A DNA stretch of 64,000 nt from Parasulfuritortus sp036391875 (GTDB lineage: Bacteria > Pseudomonadota > Gammaproteobacteria > Burkholderiales > Thiobacillaceae), in the NCBI GenBank assembly GCA_036391875.1, contig DASVZA010000019.1, forward strand, positions 1-64,000, given 5' to 3'. Positions 42,505 through 53,084 of the stretch are shown here, one piece after another; position 1 is the stretch's first letter; the number at the start of each line of letters is the position of its first letter. The position numbers and the translations under genes were made by a program. The notes under the pieces were generated by a model, which made no database searches, was not told the origin of the DNA, and saw nothing but the letters and a program-made list of their open reading frames with translations.

Positions 42505-43569
42505 TCAGGCCCCCTTCTCGGCCGGCAGCGCATCGCCCTTGCGGGTGCGGCCGTAGATGCGCGGCTTGACGTAGCGGTCGATGATCGGCGTCAGCGCGTT
42601 CATGATCATGACGGCGAAGGCGACCCCCTCGGGATAGCCGCCCCAGGTGCGAATCAGCCAGGTCAGCAGGCCGCACAGGAAGCCGAACAGGAGCATGCCG
42701 GCGTTGGTGTTGGGCGAGGTGACCGGGTCGGTGACAATGAAGAAGGCGCCCAACATGAGACCGCCCGAGAGCAGGTGGGGCAGCACACCGAGAAAGTGGG
42801 CCGGGGCGATGGCATGGGCGATCAGGGCTGGCAGGGCGACACCGAGCATCATGGCGACGGGGCCGTGCCAGGTGATGATGCGCCGCGCCATCAGGAACAG
42901 GCCGCCGGCGACCAGGAACAGGGCCGAGGTCTCGCCCAGGCTGCCGGGGCGGCTGCCCGCGACATCGCTGTCGGTGAAGAAGCCCGGCAGGCTGTGCAGC
43001 AGGTCGATGCCCCGGGTGAACTCGGTCTTGACGTGGCCGAGCAGGGTGGCGCTGGACATGGCGTCCCAGTGGGCGCCGCCGAAGGTGATGGCCCAGGCGT
43101 CCATGAAGCCGGGCGCATTGGCACCGGTGATCGGCATGGGCGAGGTCCACAGCGTCATGTCGACCGGGAACGAGATCAGCAGCATCACCCGCGCCGCCAT
43201 GGCCGGGTTGAACACGTTCTGGCCCAGGCCGCCGAACACCTGTTTGGCGATGATCACCGCGAACAAGGCGCCGACCGCCCCCACCCACCACTGCGCGTAG
43301 GGCGGCAGCGACAGGGCCAGCAGCCAGGCGGTGAGCATGGCCGAACCATCCATCAGGGCCGGCTTGGCGTCGAGGCCGCGGATGCGCAGGACGAAGCCTT
43401 CGGCCAAGAGCGCGGTCAGCACCGTGACCGACCAGAGGAAGATCGCCGGCCAGCCGTACAGCCAGAAACCGTAGAGGGTGGCAGGCACCAGGGCCGCCAT
43501 CACGGTGGCCATGATCCTGCCGACGCTGACCGGGGCGTGGGCGTGGGGGGAGTGGGCGATTTGGCTCAT
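42505..43569 (-). CDS. rnfD: RnfD, membrane subunit of Rnf
   Basis: A 354-aa polytopic subunit of the NqrB/RnfD family. The flavinylation motif is MSSATLLGHV, with the Thr as FMN site. GGLGQNVFNPAMAARVMLLI and IVTDPVTSPNTNAGMLLFGF are family blocks. It overlaps rnfC by ATGA at 43566-43569. N-terminal His-rich SPHAHAPV is a minor variation. Confidence 0.95.
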   Translation of the reverse strand: MSQIAHSPHAHAPVSVGRIMATVMAALVPATLYGFWLYGWPAIFLWSVTVLTALLAEGFVLRIRGLDAKPALMDGSAMLTAWLLALSLPPYAQWWVGAVGALFAVIIAKQVFGGLGQNVFNPAMAARVMLLISFPVDMTLWTSPMPITGANAPGFMDAWAITFGGAHWDAMSSATLLGHVKTEFTRGIDLLHSLPGFFTDSDVAGSRPGSLGETSALFLVAGGLFLMARRIITWHGPVAMMLGVALPALIAHAIAPAHFLGVLPHLLSGGLMLGAFFIVTDPVTSPNTNAGMLLFGFLCGLLTWLIRTWGGYPEGVAFAVMIMNALTPIIDRYVKPRIYGRTRKGDALPAEKGA

Positions 43570-45074
43570 GCCGGTGTGCTCTCTTGTTGGGCGGCCGCGG
43601 CGGCTTCGGCCGCCGCCTTCTTGGCCGCCTCCTGGGCCGCCTTCCTGGCGGCACGTTGGCGGGCGGCCTCCTCGCGTTCGCGGGCGATGCGCTCCATGCG
43701 CTCGGTGCGCGCCTCGGCCAGCTTCCTGGTGCCTTCCTGCTTCAGCTTGGCGCGCTCCTTGGCGGCCAGCTCGCCCTTGGCATAGTTGAAGTAGTGCACC
43801 AGCGGGATGTGGGCCGGACAGACGTAGGAGCAGGAGCCGCAGGCGATGCAGTCCTTGAGGCCGATATCGACCGAGGCGGCGAGGTCGCCGACCCGGATCT
43901 GGGCCGCCATCTCCAGCGGCAGCAGGCCGACCGGACAGGCGCGGACGCAGGTCGAGCAGCGGATGCAGGGCGACGGCACCGGCTGGCCGATCTCCTTGTG
44001 GGTCAGCGCCAGGACGCCGCTGGTGCCTTTCACCACCGGGATGTTCGGATTGGGCATCTCGTGGCCCATCATCGGGCCGCCCATGACCATCCGGGCCGGC
44101 ACCTCAGCGTAGCCGCCGCAGTAGTCGAACAGGGCCTGGGCCGGCGCGCCGAGCGGCACCTCCAGGTTGCACGGGATCTTGACCGCGGCGCCGCTCACCG
44201 TGACCAGGCGGGCGATCAGCGGCCGGCCCAGGACGACGGCCTCGTGCACGGCATAGGCGGTGGCGACGTTGTGCACCAGCACGCCGATGTCGGACGAGCG
44301 GCCGCCGGCTGGCACTTCCTTGCCGATCAAAGCGCGGGTCATCTGCTTGTCCCAGCCCATGGGATACATGGCCGGCACGGCGATCACCTGCACCGCGCTG
44401 CCCTTGGCCGCCTCGCGCATGGCGGCGATGGCCTCGGGCTTGTTGTCCTCGATCCCGACCAGGGCCTCCCGGCAGCCCACGGCGCGCTGGATCAGGCGGA
44501 TGCCGGAGACAATCTCGGCCGCCCGCTCGCGCATGATGCGGTCGTCGCAGGTCAGGTAGGGTTCGCATTCGCCGCCGTTGATGATCAGCGTCTGCACGCC
44601 GGTCTTGCGGCTGATGTTGAGCTTCACCGCCGACGGGAAGGCCGCGCCGCCCAGGCCGACGATGCCGGCGGCGGCCACCCGCTCGGCGATTGCCTCGGGC
44701 GCCAACTCATACGGATCGGCCGGCACGTCCAGCTCGGCCCAGCAATCCTCGCCGTCCGGAACGAGGGTGATGGTGGGCATCGGCAGACCGGACGGATGGG
44801 GCGCCGGATAATCGCCTACCGCGACCACCCGGCCCGAGGTCGGCGCATGCACCGGCGCCGAGATGTTGCCCTGGCCGGCGGCGATGAGCTGGCCCTTTAG
44901 CACCCTGTCGCCGACCTGGACCACCGGGCTAGCCGGCGCGCCGACGTGCTGCTGCAGGCAGACGAACAACTGTTCCGGCATCGGCAGGATGCGGATCGGC
45001 CGGTCGGCGGACAGGTCCTTGCGGCCGTCCGGATGGACGCCGCCCTGGGGCTTGAAGCGGGAGAACAGTTTCAT
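43566..45074 (-). CDS. rnfC: RnfC, NADH/ferredoxin-interacting subunit of Rnf
   Basis: A 502-aa peripheral subunit. It has the Nqo1-like flavin and NADH fold (IAAGQGNISAPVHAPTSGRV, VGLGGAAFPSAVKLN, INGGECEPYLTCDD) followed by two [4Fe-4S] motifs, CIRCSTCVRACP and CIACGSCSYVCP. The last 75 residues are a Lys/Ala/Glu-rich helix, variable in the family. ATG 45074 overlaps the rnfB stop; a longer frame is not supported. Confidence 0.96.
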   Translation of the reverse strand: MKLFSRFKPQGGVHPDGRKDLSADRPIRILPMPEQLFVCLQQHVGAPASPVVQVGDRVLKGQLIAAGQGNISAPVHAPTSGRVVAVGDYPAPHPSGLPMPTITLVPDGEDCWAELDVPADPYELAPEAIAERVAAAGIVGLGGAAFPSAVKLNISRKTGVQTLIINGGECEPYLTCDDRIMRERAAEIVSGIRLIQRAVGCREALVGIEDNKPEAIAAMREAAKGSAVQVIAVPAMYPMGWDKQMTRALIGKEVPAGGRSSDIGVLVHNVATAYAVHEAVVLGRPLIARLVTVSGAAVKIPCNLEVPLGAPAQALFDYCGGYAEVPARMVMGGPMMGHEMPNPNIPVVKGTSGVLALTHKEIGQPVPSPCIRCSTCVRACPVGLLPLEMAAQIRVGDLAASVDIGLKDCIACGSCSYVCPAHIPLVHYFNYAKGELAAKERAKLKQEGTRKLAEARTERMERIAREREEAARQRAARKAAQEAAKKAAAEAAAAAQQESTPA

Positions 45075-45607
45075 GCCGCCAACCTCTCTTCCGGTTTTTC
45101 CCAGTACCAGGACTGCAGCGTCACCGGCACCGGCCGCAACAGGATGGCCTCGGTCGGGCAGGCGTCGACGCACTTGCCGCAGGCCGTGCAGGCCTCGCGG
45201 AACACGTTGTGGATGTGCTTGGCCGCGCCCAGGATGGCGTCGGTCGGGCAGACCTTGAAGCAGCGGGTGCAGCCGATGCACAGTTCCTCGCGCACCTCGG
45301 CCACGGTCGGGCCGCTGTCCTTGACGCCGGACATGTCGACCTCGACGCCCAGCTTGGCGGCCAGGGCGGCGACCACGTCACGGCCACCCGGCGGGCAGAG
45401 GGTCACCGGCGCGCTGCCCGAGGCCAGCGCCTCGGCGGCGCCGGCGCAGCCCGGGAAGCCGCACTGGCCGCATTGCGAACCGGGCAGGATGGCCTGGATC
45501 TCCTCGACCAGGGGATTGCCCTCGACCGCCAGGCGGCGGGCGGCAACGCCGAGGAACAGGCCGAGCAGGAGGCCGAGGGTGGTGAGGCTGGCGACGGCGA
45601 TGAGCAT
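45071..45607 (-). CDS. rnfB: RnfB, iron-sulfur subunit of Rnf
   Basis: A 178-aa subunit with an N-terminal membrane helix (VASLTTLGLLLGLFLGVAA), a four-Cys cluster motif (CGQCGFPGC plus Cys in TLCPPGG) and two ferredoxin-type motifs (CIGCTRCFKVCP, CTACGKCVDACP). RnfB docks soluble ferredoxin and passes electrons within the complex. Confidence 0.96.
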   Translation of the reverse strand: MLIAVASLTTLGLLLGLFLGVAARRLAVEGNPLVEEIQAILPGSQCGQCGFPGCAGAAEALASGSAPVTLCPPGGRDVVAALAAKLGVEVDMSGVKDSGPTVAEVREELCIGCTRCFKVCPTDAILGAAKHIHNVFREACTACGKCVDACPTEAILLRPVPVTLQSWYWEKPEERLAA

Positions 45608-45619
45608 GGTTCTTCTCTC

Positions 45620-46201
45620 CTAATGACCGGCCAGACCGGCGAAGCCCATGAAGGCCAGGGCGAGCAGGCTGGCGGTGACGAATGCGATGGGGCTGCCGGA
45701 GAAGGCGGCCGGCACGCGGGCCAGGGCGAGCCGCTCGCGCAGGCCGGCGAACAGCGCCAGCACCATGGAAAAGCCGACGGCGGAACCGAAGCCGTACAGC
45801 AGGCTGATGATGAAGGGCTGGTGCTCCTGGGTGGAGATCAGCGGCACCCCCAGCACGGCGCAGTTGGTGGTGATCAAGGGCAGGTAGATGCCCAGCACCT
45901 GGTACAGCGCGGGGTTGGTCTTGCGCACCACCATCTCGGTGAACTGGACCACCGAAGCGATCACCAGGATGTAGACCAGGATGCGCAGATAGGTCAGGCC
46001 GAGCGGCGCCAGCAGCCAGTTCTCCAGCAGCCAGCAGGAAGCCGAAGCCATGGTCATGACGAAGGTGGTGGCCAGGCCCATGCTGACGGCCGTGTCGACC
46101 TTCTTCGAGATGCCGATGAACGGACACAGCCCCAGGAATTTCACCAGGACGACGTTGTTCACCAACGCGGTGGAAAGCAGCAGCAGCAGATATTGGGTCA
46201 T
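45620..46201 (-). CDS. rnfA: RnfA, membrane subunit of Rnf
   Basis: A 193-aa polytopic subunit, exactly the usual length (VNNVVLVKFLGLCPFIGIS, LPLITTNCAVLGVPLIS). Start at ATG 46201 is chosen because AGGAGG lies 9 bases upstream; the ATG at 46207 would be only 3 bases from it. First gene of rnfABCDGEH, behind a sigma-54 promoter with a NifA-type site. Confidence 0.96.
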   Translation of the reverse strand: MTQYLLLLLSTALVNNVVLVKFLGLCPFIGISKKVDTAVSMGLATTFVMTMASASCWLLENWLLAPLGLTYLRILVYILVIASVVQFTEMVVRKTNPALYQVLGIYLPLITTNCAVLGVPLISTQEHQPFIISLLYGFGSAVGFSMVLALFAGLRERLALARVPAAFSGSPIAFVTASLLALAFMGFAGLAGH

Positions 46202-46227
46202 GGACATGAGCCTCCTGCACAGCCAAC

Positions 46228-46243
46228 AGCATTCGCCATGCCA
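46228..46243 (-). promoter_or_regulatory. Sigma-54 promoter of the rnf operon
   Basis: On the minus strand TGGCATGGCGAATGCT matches TGGCACG-N4-TTGCW at 10 of 12 specified bases, with GG and GC correctly spaced. It lies 27 bp upstream of the rnfA ATG. Confidence 0.75.
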
Positions 46244-46347
46244 GACTGCCGCCCAATTGCGCGACACGGAAAAACAAGGGTTTGCGCTCACCGGCCCCAA
46301 TCTGGTGCATCCATGCCTTGTCGCGGTACAGCCACTGCCCAAGCCCC

Positions 46348-46363
46348 TGTCGCAAAAGCGACA
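46348..46363. promoter_or_regulatory. NifA upstream activator site
   Basis: TGT-CGCAAAAGCG-ACA is an exact TGT-N10-ACA NifA site whose spacer is itself partly symmetric. It lies about 105 bp upstream of the rnf -24 box and 93 bp before the nifL ATG, so it may serve either direction; only rnf has a matching sigma-54 box. Confidence 0.75.
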
Positions 46364-46455
46364 AGAACATCGGGCACGTGCAGCCTGAAGCCGACTTTCC
46401 TTGCCGGCATGGCAGTTGCTTCTATCAGTCCAACACTACTGATTTGAGCGTACTC

Positions 46456-47967
46456 ATGAGCGAGTCGAAGCCGACCGAAACGACGGTCCCCCTGGATATC
46501 TTCAGGCAAGTGGTGGAACAGGCCGCCCTGGCCATTTCCATCACCGATGCACAGGCCCACATCCTGTACAGCAACCCCTCATTCCAGCGGGTCACCGGTT
46601 ACAACGCGGACGAGATCGCGGGCAACAACGAATCCATCCTGTCCTACAAGGTCACGCCCAAGATCGTCTACGAGACCATGTGGGCGCAGCTGTTGAGGCA
46701 ACGGCCGTGGAACGGCCTGCTGGTCAACCGGCGCAAGGACGGCAGCCGCTACTTGGCCGACCTGACCATCACCCCGGTGGTCGACGACGCGGGCAAGACC
46801 TCCCATTACCTGGGCATGCACCGCGACGTCACCGAGGTGCACCGTCTCGAACGCCAGGTCCAGAACCAGAAGACCCTGATCGAATCGGTGGTCGATGCCG
46901 CGCCGGTCGCCATCGTCATGCTCGACGAGTCGGAGAAGGTGATCCTCGACAACCAGGAGTACAAGAAGCTGATCGGCGAGCTCGGCCGCGAACCCGCCGC
47001 GATTCTGCTGGAGGCCCTGCACTCCAGCCTGGGCGCGGAATACGACCTCGCCCGGCAAAGCGGCCGCGGCTTCGTCGGCCGCGAGGTGCGCCACGTGCCC
47101 GACGGCCGCAAGACGAGCTGGTTCAGCTGCTCCGGCTCCTGGATCGAGGAGCAGGACAGCAGCGCCGACGCCTTCTACGAACCGGCCCGACGGCAATACA
47201 TGTTGCTGGTCATTCAGGACATCACGGCCCTTAAGGAGCAGCAGGAGGCGATCCGGGTCACCGCCCTGCGCGCCATGCTGGCCGAGCAGGAGCGCATCCA
47301 GGGCCTGCGCGAGGCCCTGTCCGGCGCCGTCTTCCAATTGCAGGCGCCGTTCAACATGCTGGCCGCGGCGGTGCGCATGCTGGAACGGCAGAACGGCGGC
47401 GGCCCGGCCGACACGCTCACCACCAGCCTGGAGGCGGCGCTGGCCAAGGGCAACGAGACCCTGGACGCGCTGCGCACCTGCATCCCCTGCCAGGCTGAGG
47501 AGACCGAGACCCTGGTCGACCTGAACGCCATGCTGAAGGACCTGCTGCGCCTGGTCACGCCGCGCCTGCTGGCCGACGGCATCACCGTCGAATGGCAGCC
47601 GGCCGGCGCACTGCCGCTCGTCCCCGGCCGCCCTACCCGGCTGGCCAGCCTGTTCAAGGCCCTGCTGGAAAACGCCCTCGACGCCGTCCACGAAAGCCGC
47701 GGCGAGCGCCGAGAGCTGAAGGTCTCCACGCTCGACCATCCGGACCGGGTCGAGATCCTGATCGAGGACAGCGGACCGGGCATCCTGCCGGAATGGCGCT
47801 ACAAGGTATTCGAACCGTTTTTCACCACCAAGGGCGCGGAGCGCCAACACATCGGCATGGGCCTGACCGTGGCCCAGGAGGTCGCCACCGGCCACGGCGG
47901 ACTGATCGAACTCGACAACGCGCCGGGCGGCGGCTGCCGCGCCCGCGTCCAACTGCCGACTGCGTGA
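46456..47967 (+). CDS. nifL: NifL, redox and nitrogen-status sensor, anti-activator of NifA
   Basis: A 503-aa cytoplasmic flavoprotein. PAS1 (about residues 12-125: QVVEQAALAISITDAQAHIL, YNADEIAGNNESILSYK) is the FAD-binding domain that senses redox; a second PAS follows (about 145-280), then an H-domain-like helix (REALSGAVFQLQAPFNML) and a GHKL ATPase domain (ENALDAV, DSGPGI, IGMGLTVAQEV). NifL binds and inhibits NifA in the presence of oxygen or fixed nitrogen. ATG 46456 begins just before the conserved region. Seven bases separate it from nifA. Confidence 0.92.
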   Translation: MSESKPTETTVPLDIFRQVVEQAALAISITDAQAHILYSNPSFQRVTGYNADEIAGNNESILSYKVTPKIVYETMWAQLLRQRPWNGLLVNRRKDGSRYLADLTITPVVDDAGKTSHYLGMHRDVTEVHRLERQVQNQKTLIESVVDAAPVAIVMLDESEKVILDNQEYKKLIGELGREPAAILLEALHSSLGAEYDLARQSGRGFVGREVRHVPDGRKTSWFSCSGSWIEEQDSSADAFYEPARRQYMLLVIQDITALKEQQEAIRVTALRAMLAEQERIQGLREALSGAVFQLQAPFNMLAAAVRMLERQNGGGPADTLTTSLEAALAKGNETLDALRTCIPCQAEETETLVDLNAMLKDLLRLVTPRLLADGITVEWQPAGALPLVPGRPTRLASLFKALLENALDAVHESRGERRELKVSTLDHPDRVEILIEDSGPGILPEWRYKVFEPFFTTKGAERQHIGMGLTVAQEVATGHGGLIELDNAPGGGCRARVQLPTA

Positions 47968-47974
47968 GAAGACC

Positions 47975-49528
<1,554 letters not shown>

Positions 49529-49609
49529 GGGTAAATATTAGTGTTTCCGAATGAACCTTCTGCACCGACTCAAATCAACCCCTTGGGCTTACACAAAATG
49601 AGGGCTTTC

Positions 49610-49993
49610 ATGAGCAATTCCGACTCCGACAGCAGGCCATCGCGGACGGCGTTCACCATCCTGGGCGTGACCAGCAAGGGCAAGAAATTCAGGCCCAGCG
49701 ACTGGAGCTGCCGCCTGGCCGGTCCCTACGGCACCGTGGTGCAGAACGTCATCCGCTACAACCCCGACGTCCAGCCGGTCAACGGCGGCGACTATCCCGG
49801 CGTCCGGGTCCAGTCGTCCGATCCGAGCGTCGCCGACTATCTCGAAGCATTTGCCAAGGCCAACGACCTGGTGATTGTCCGGGACGAACCGGCCGATCAA
49901 GCCAGGCCCGTTCCCCCGGCGACCGGCCTCGACAAGATCGCCAGCGGCATGCAGACCGAACCCCAGGCTGAGCAGCCGGTCGAAACCGAGTAA
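49610..49993 (+). CDS. DUF3579 protein, nif-linked
   Basis: A 127-aa protein with the DUF3579 core TAFTILGVTSKGKKFRPSDW and YNPDVQPVNGGDYPGVRV. The fold is small alpha/beta with no membrane segment. Function unknown; the family recurs in betaproteobacterial nif regions. GAGGG 5 bases before ATG 49610 supports the start. It follows nifA by 81 bp on the same strand. Confidence 0.82.
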   Translation: MSNSDSDSRPSRTAFTILGVTSKGKKFRPSDWSCRLAGPYGTVVQNVIRYNPDVQPVNGGDYPGVRVQSSDPSVADYLEAFAKANDLVIVRDEPADQARPVPPATGLDKIASGMQTEPQAEQPVETE

Positions 49994-50066
49994 CGCATCG
50001 CTCATCCGGCAGAAAACGCTGCCGCTGGCGATTGCGTCCGGCACGCCCACCCAGCACGAGGCCGCC

Positions 50067-50390
50067 ATGATCAAGATCAGCATCCTGTACCCGAACGAAC
50101 AGGCGTCACGCTTCGATTTCGCCTACTACACCGAGACCCACATGCCGATGTCGATCGGCTTCCTGAGCGCCCACCCCGGCTTTCGCGGAGTGTCGGTGGA
50201 ACGGGGCCTGGGCGGTGCCCTGCCCGGCTCGGCAGCCGCCTACGTCGCGATGTGCCATTTCCTGTTCGATTCGCTCGACGATTTCATGGCCGCCTTCACG
50301 CCGCACGCCGCGGTGCTGCAAGGCGACATGGCCAATTACACGAACATCGCACCGCTCATCCAGGTCAACGAAGTCCTGATCGCCCGCTGA
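50067..50390 (+). CDS. EthD-type dimeric ferredoxin-fold protein
   Basis: A 107-aa protein of the EthD family, whose members form alpha/beta barrel dimers. The family pattern is visible: MIKISILYPN, DFAYYTETHMPMSIGFL and the end NYTNIAPLIQVNEVLIAR. The TETHMP motif with its His is the probable active-site or ligand position. Role here unknown; the nif context is the only lead. Confidence 0.8.
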   Translation: MIKISILYPNEQASRFDFAYYTETHMPMSIGFLSAHPGFRGVSVERGLGGALPGSAAAYVAMCHFLFDSLDDFMAAFTPHAAVLQGDMANYTNIAPLIQVNEVLIAR

Positions 50391-50566
50391 CCGGGAACCG
50401 CGGCAAAGCCGCGCTTCCCCCTCCCCGAAACGGCAACCGGCCCTCTGCGGCAGCGGCCCGGATCGGCGCCTGTACGCCGCGCTGTGCCGCAGGCAAACGG
50501 GGTGCTAGACTTGAAAACAAAAAAAGTTCGCTTCTCTATCATCAGACAAGCTGGGAGGAACATGCC

Positions 50567-50872
50567 GTGGACACCATCGCCATCGGAAATTGGCGGCAGT
50601 CGCAAACCTGCGTGGATTACGTCGTCTACGTCCGCGACCTCCCCTCTCTCGACCACTGCCGTTGGCAAGCCATGGCGGCCCGGATGCGTAGCCTCGGCAT
50701 CTGCCAGGACACCCCCTTCGGCGTGACCACGGTCAGGGGCGCCTGGGGCTTTTTCCAGATTCCCGCGCATGGCTTTCCTGAATTGAAGGCCACCTTCTTC
50801 CAGACCAGCGAACCGACCGAGCGCAAGCGCCTGTTGACGGATATCGCCGATATCCTGGAGACGACGCGATGA
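50567..50872 (+). CDS. Unrecognised 101-aa protein of the nif region
   Basis: Starts at GTG 50567 with GGGAGGAA 6 bases upstream, and ends in a 4-bp ATGA overlap with the next gene. It is soluble, with Cys in SQTCVDYVVYVRDLP, LDHCRWQ and LGICQDTPFGV, and an aromatic GAWGFFQIPAHGFPE. I know no family. Tight coupling to the triple-repeat protein indicates a joint function. Confidence 0.7.
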   Translation: MDTIAIGNWRQSQTCVDYVVYVRDLPSLDHCRWQAMAARMRSLGICQDTPFGVTTVRGAWGFFQIPAHGFPELKATFFQTSEPTERKRLLTDIADILETTR

Positions 50873-51858
50873 GTCAGGAAAAAACCTTCCGCATCAACCT
50901 GCCCACCCTGTTCGAGCGGGTCAACGAACGCCGCCGTGAACAGGGTCTGCCCTCGGTCGAGCCGGCGATCATGGCCGTCCGCGCCAGCATCAAGTTCGCC
51001 ATCCGGCGCCAGAAGCACATGGACCTGAAGGACGAGAAGGGCGAGGTGGAGATGGATGAAGGCGACGCCGACGCCCTCTGCCAGACCCTGGGCGAACTGT
51101 TCAACGTCGACCTGCACTTCGACGGACCCGAGACCGACGCGACCGCGCCGAGCGCGCCGGCCGCCAGCCTGGTGCCGCCGCCGGACACGGCCGGGAACGG
51201 CGAGATGCTCGTCCTGCCCTTGTTCCAGTTCTACGGCTCTATCAATCGGGAACGCCGGAACAAGGGCCTGCAGCCGATCGAGCCGGCGGTCATCTCGGTC
51301 CGCACCGGCATCAAGTTTTCCATCATGCAGCGCCGCACGCTGAATTTCCGCGACAACGCGCTGGCGCTGAGCGAAGCCGACCTGCGCGCGCTGGACGGCA
51401 TCGTCGCCCAGCAGTTCGACGCGAACATTCCGGGCGGCCTGCGCAGCCTGTGCCGAGCCCCGGCCGCCGAGGCGCCCGCGGCGGAAAGCCCGGCCGCGCC
51501 GGCGGCTGCCGCCAAGGGCTTCCTGAGCCGGCTGTTCGGCCGCAATGATGGCAAGCCCGCGCAGCCGGACGGCCACGAGGCCCCTGTCCACAAGATCCAT
51601 TATTCGCTCGACACCAGCAACCTGCTGCTCGCCATCATCACTCGCCGCGCCTATCTGGGCCACAAGCCGATCACTCCGGACAAGGTCAAGCGGCGCTGCG
51701 GCAAGGCGTTCTCGGCCGAGCTGGAACTGGACATGGACGAGGAAAAGATCGCCCTGCCCCCCGAGCAACTCGACGCCTTCGCCGAGATCATCCGCAAGGA
51801 ATTCGAGATCATGTTCGATGATCTCGACGACCTGCTGGGCAAGAAGCTGAACAAATAA
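50869..51858 (+). CDS. Triple-repeat protein of unknown function in the nif region
   Basis: A 329-aa cytoplasmic protein built from three related units of about 75 residues. Unit 1 (about 7-84) has FERVNERRREQGLPSVEPAI then VRASIKFAIRRQ; unit 2 (about 106-187) has FYGSINRERRNKGLQPIEPA then VRTGIKFSIMQRR; unit 3 (about 247-325) is more diverged (ITRRAYLGHKPITPDKV then RRCGKAFSAELEL). Each ends in an acidic helix (LGELFNVDL, IVAQQFDANI, IIRKEFEIMF). Pro/Ala linkers join them. No catalytic motif is evident; it may be a scaffold or nucleic-acid- or protein-binding module. Confidence 0.78.
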   Translation: MSQEKTFRINLPTLFERVNERRREQGLPSVEPAIMAVRASIKFAIRRQKHMDLKDEKGEVEMDEGDADALCQTLGELFNVDLHFDGPETDATAPSAPAASLVPPPDTAGNGEMLVLPLFQFYGSINRERRNKGLQPIEPAVISVRTGIKFSIMQRRTLNFRDNALALSEADLRALDGIVAQQFDANIPGGLRSLCRAPAAEAPAAESPAAPAAAAKGFLSRLFGRNDGKPAQPDGHEAPVHKIHYSLDTSNLLLAIITRRAYLGHKPITPDKVKRRCGKAFSAELELDMDEEKIALPPEQLDAFAEIIRKEFEIMFDDLDDLLGKKLNK

Positions 51859-51884
51859 CCCCGGGATTGCGAGGAAGAAAGAAC

Positions 51885-53078
51885 ATGAAGGAAGCACCGG
51901 AATTCAAGCACGGCCAGACCTTTCTCGGCGGCCTGAACCATGTCTACCACTGCAACCACTACAACGCCCACCTGCAGATGGCCGTGCTGCTCGCCGAAGG
52001 CGTGGAGGACGGTTTCGATCCCCGGCAACTGCTGCGCGACAGCGCCACCCGGCTGGTGCAGCTGCTCAAGCGGCGCGGCTACGGCGCGCAGGACCTGCGC
52101 GACGAGTTCACCTGGTGCGGCTTCGGCCATTTCAAGGACGTCACCGCCGACCAGGTGGAGATGCCGGGCTCGCATTACGGCCAGTCGACCTATCTGCTCG
52201 GCGCGCCCGAGAAGTCCTGCTATTTCAACGCCGGCTTCCTGCAGGGGATCGCCGACCGGGTGGTCGTCGAGACCGCCTGCCGGCACATGAAGGGCCGCAC
52301 CGACGTATTCGAGTTCGGCGCGCCGCTGCCGGCCATGACCGACCCGCTGGTCAACCCTCCGCCATTCACCCCCGTCCCCGCCCGCTTCGACTTTCTCGGC
52401 TGCGAGATCAAGGGTACCCCGGTCGACGAGGCCAAGATCGTCGCCACGGTGGCCACCCTGCCGCTCTACGGCAAGCCCCCCGGCGGACACGGCGACGGCC
52501 TGATCCCGGCCTTCGGCGTGGTGCTCACCAACCACTACGCCGACTACTACAACCTGATCAGCTACGAGACCTACCGGCGCATGATCCATGCCGGCGTGCC
52601 GGCCGACATGACCCGCGAGGCATTCGTCCAGTGCGGCCACGTCTGCGCCTTCAACACCTTCGGCGGCATCATGGAGAGCCCCGAGTTCCACGCCCTGGTG
52701 GTGCCCATGTGCCAGAACGTCCAGGACTGGGTGCACGGCATGGTGGCGGTGATCAATGCGCTCGGCTGGGGCGCCTGGCGGGTGGAGAAGATCGTCCCCG
52801 GCAAGGAGCTGGTGATCCGCATCTACAACTCGTACGAGGGCATCGGCTATCGCCGCCTCTATCCCGCCGCCACGGAAAAGCAGCTGTCCTTCCTGGCCCT
52901 GGGCGCGGTGCGCGGCCTCGCCCACCTGTTCTGGAAGATCGACATCCGGGAACGGCCGGGCCTCAGCCAGGACTTCTACTTCAAGGTGTTCAACTCGGAA
53001 CAGGGTTCCTGGCAGGTCGAGCAGACCCACGCCATCGCCGCCGGCGACGGTTTCGACCGCATCGTCGCCTGGAAGTAG
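51885..53078 (+). CDS. V4R-like protein of unknown function in the nif region
   Basis: A 397-aa soluble protein. An N-terminal Cys/His motif is VYHCNHYNAHLQ near residue 20. Several other Cys are placed to bind metal or a cofactor (FTWCGFGHF, EKSCYFNAGF, FVQCGHVCAF). The C-terminal third resembles a V4R/4-vinyl-reductase small-molecule-binding fold (LGWGAWRVEKI, VIRIYNSYEGIG, ALGAVRGLAHLFW). V4R assignment is moderate. GAGGAAGAAAG precedes ATG 51885, 26 bp after the triple-repeat gene, so they are likely one operon. Confidence 0.75.
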   Translation: MKEAPEFKHGQTFLGGLNHVYHCNHYNAHLQMAVLLAEGVEDGFDPRQLLRDSATRLVQLLKRRGYGAQDLRDEFTWCGFGHFKDVTADQVEMPGSHYGQSTYLLGAPEKSCYFNAGFLQGIADRVVVETACRHMKGRTDVFEFGAPLPAMTDPLVNPPPFTPVPARFDFLGCEIKGTPVDEAKIVATVATLPLYGKPPGGHGDGLIPAFGVVLTNHYADYYNLISYETYRRMIHAGVPADMTREAFVQCGHVCAFNTFGGIMESPEFHALVVPMCQNVQDWVHGMVAVINALGWGAWRVEKIVPGKELVIRIYNSYEGIGYRRLYPAATEKQLSFLALGAVRGLAHLFWKIDIRERPGLSQDFYFKVFNSEQGSWQVEQTHAIAAGDGFDRIVAWK

Positions 53079-53084
53079 CCGCGC

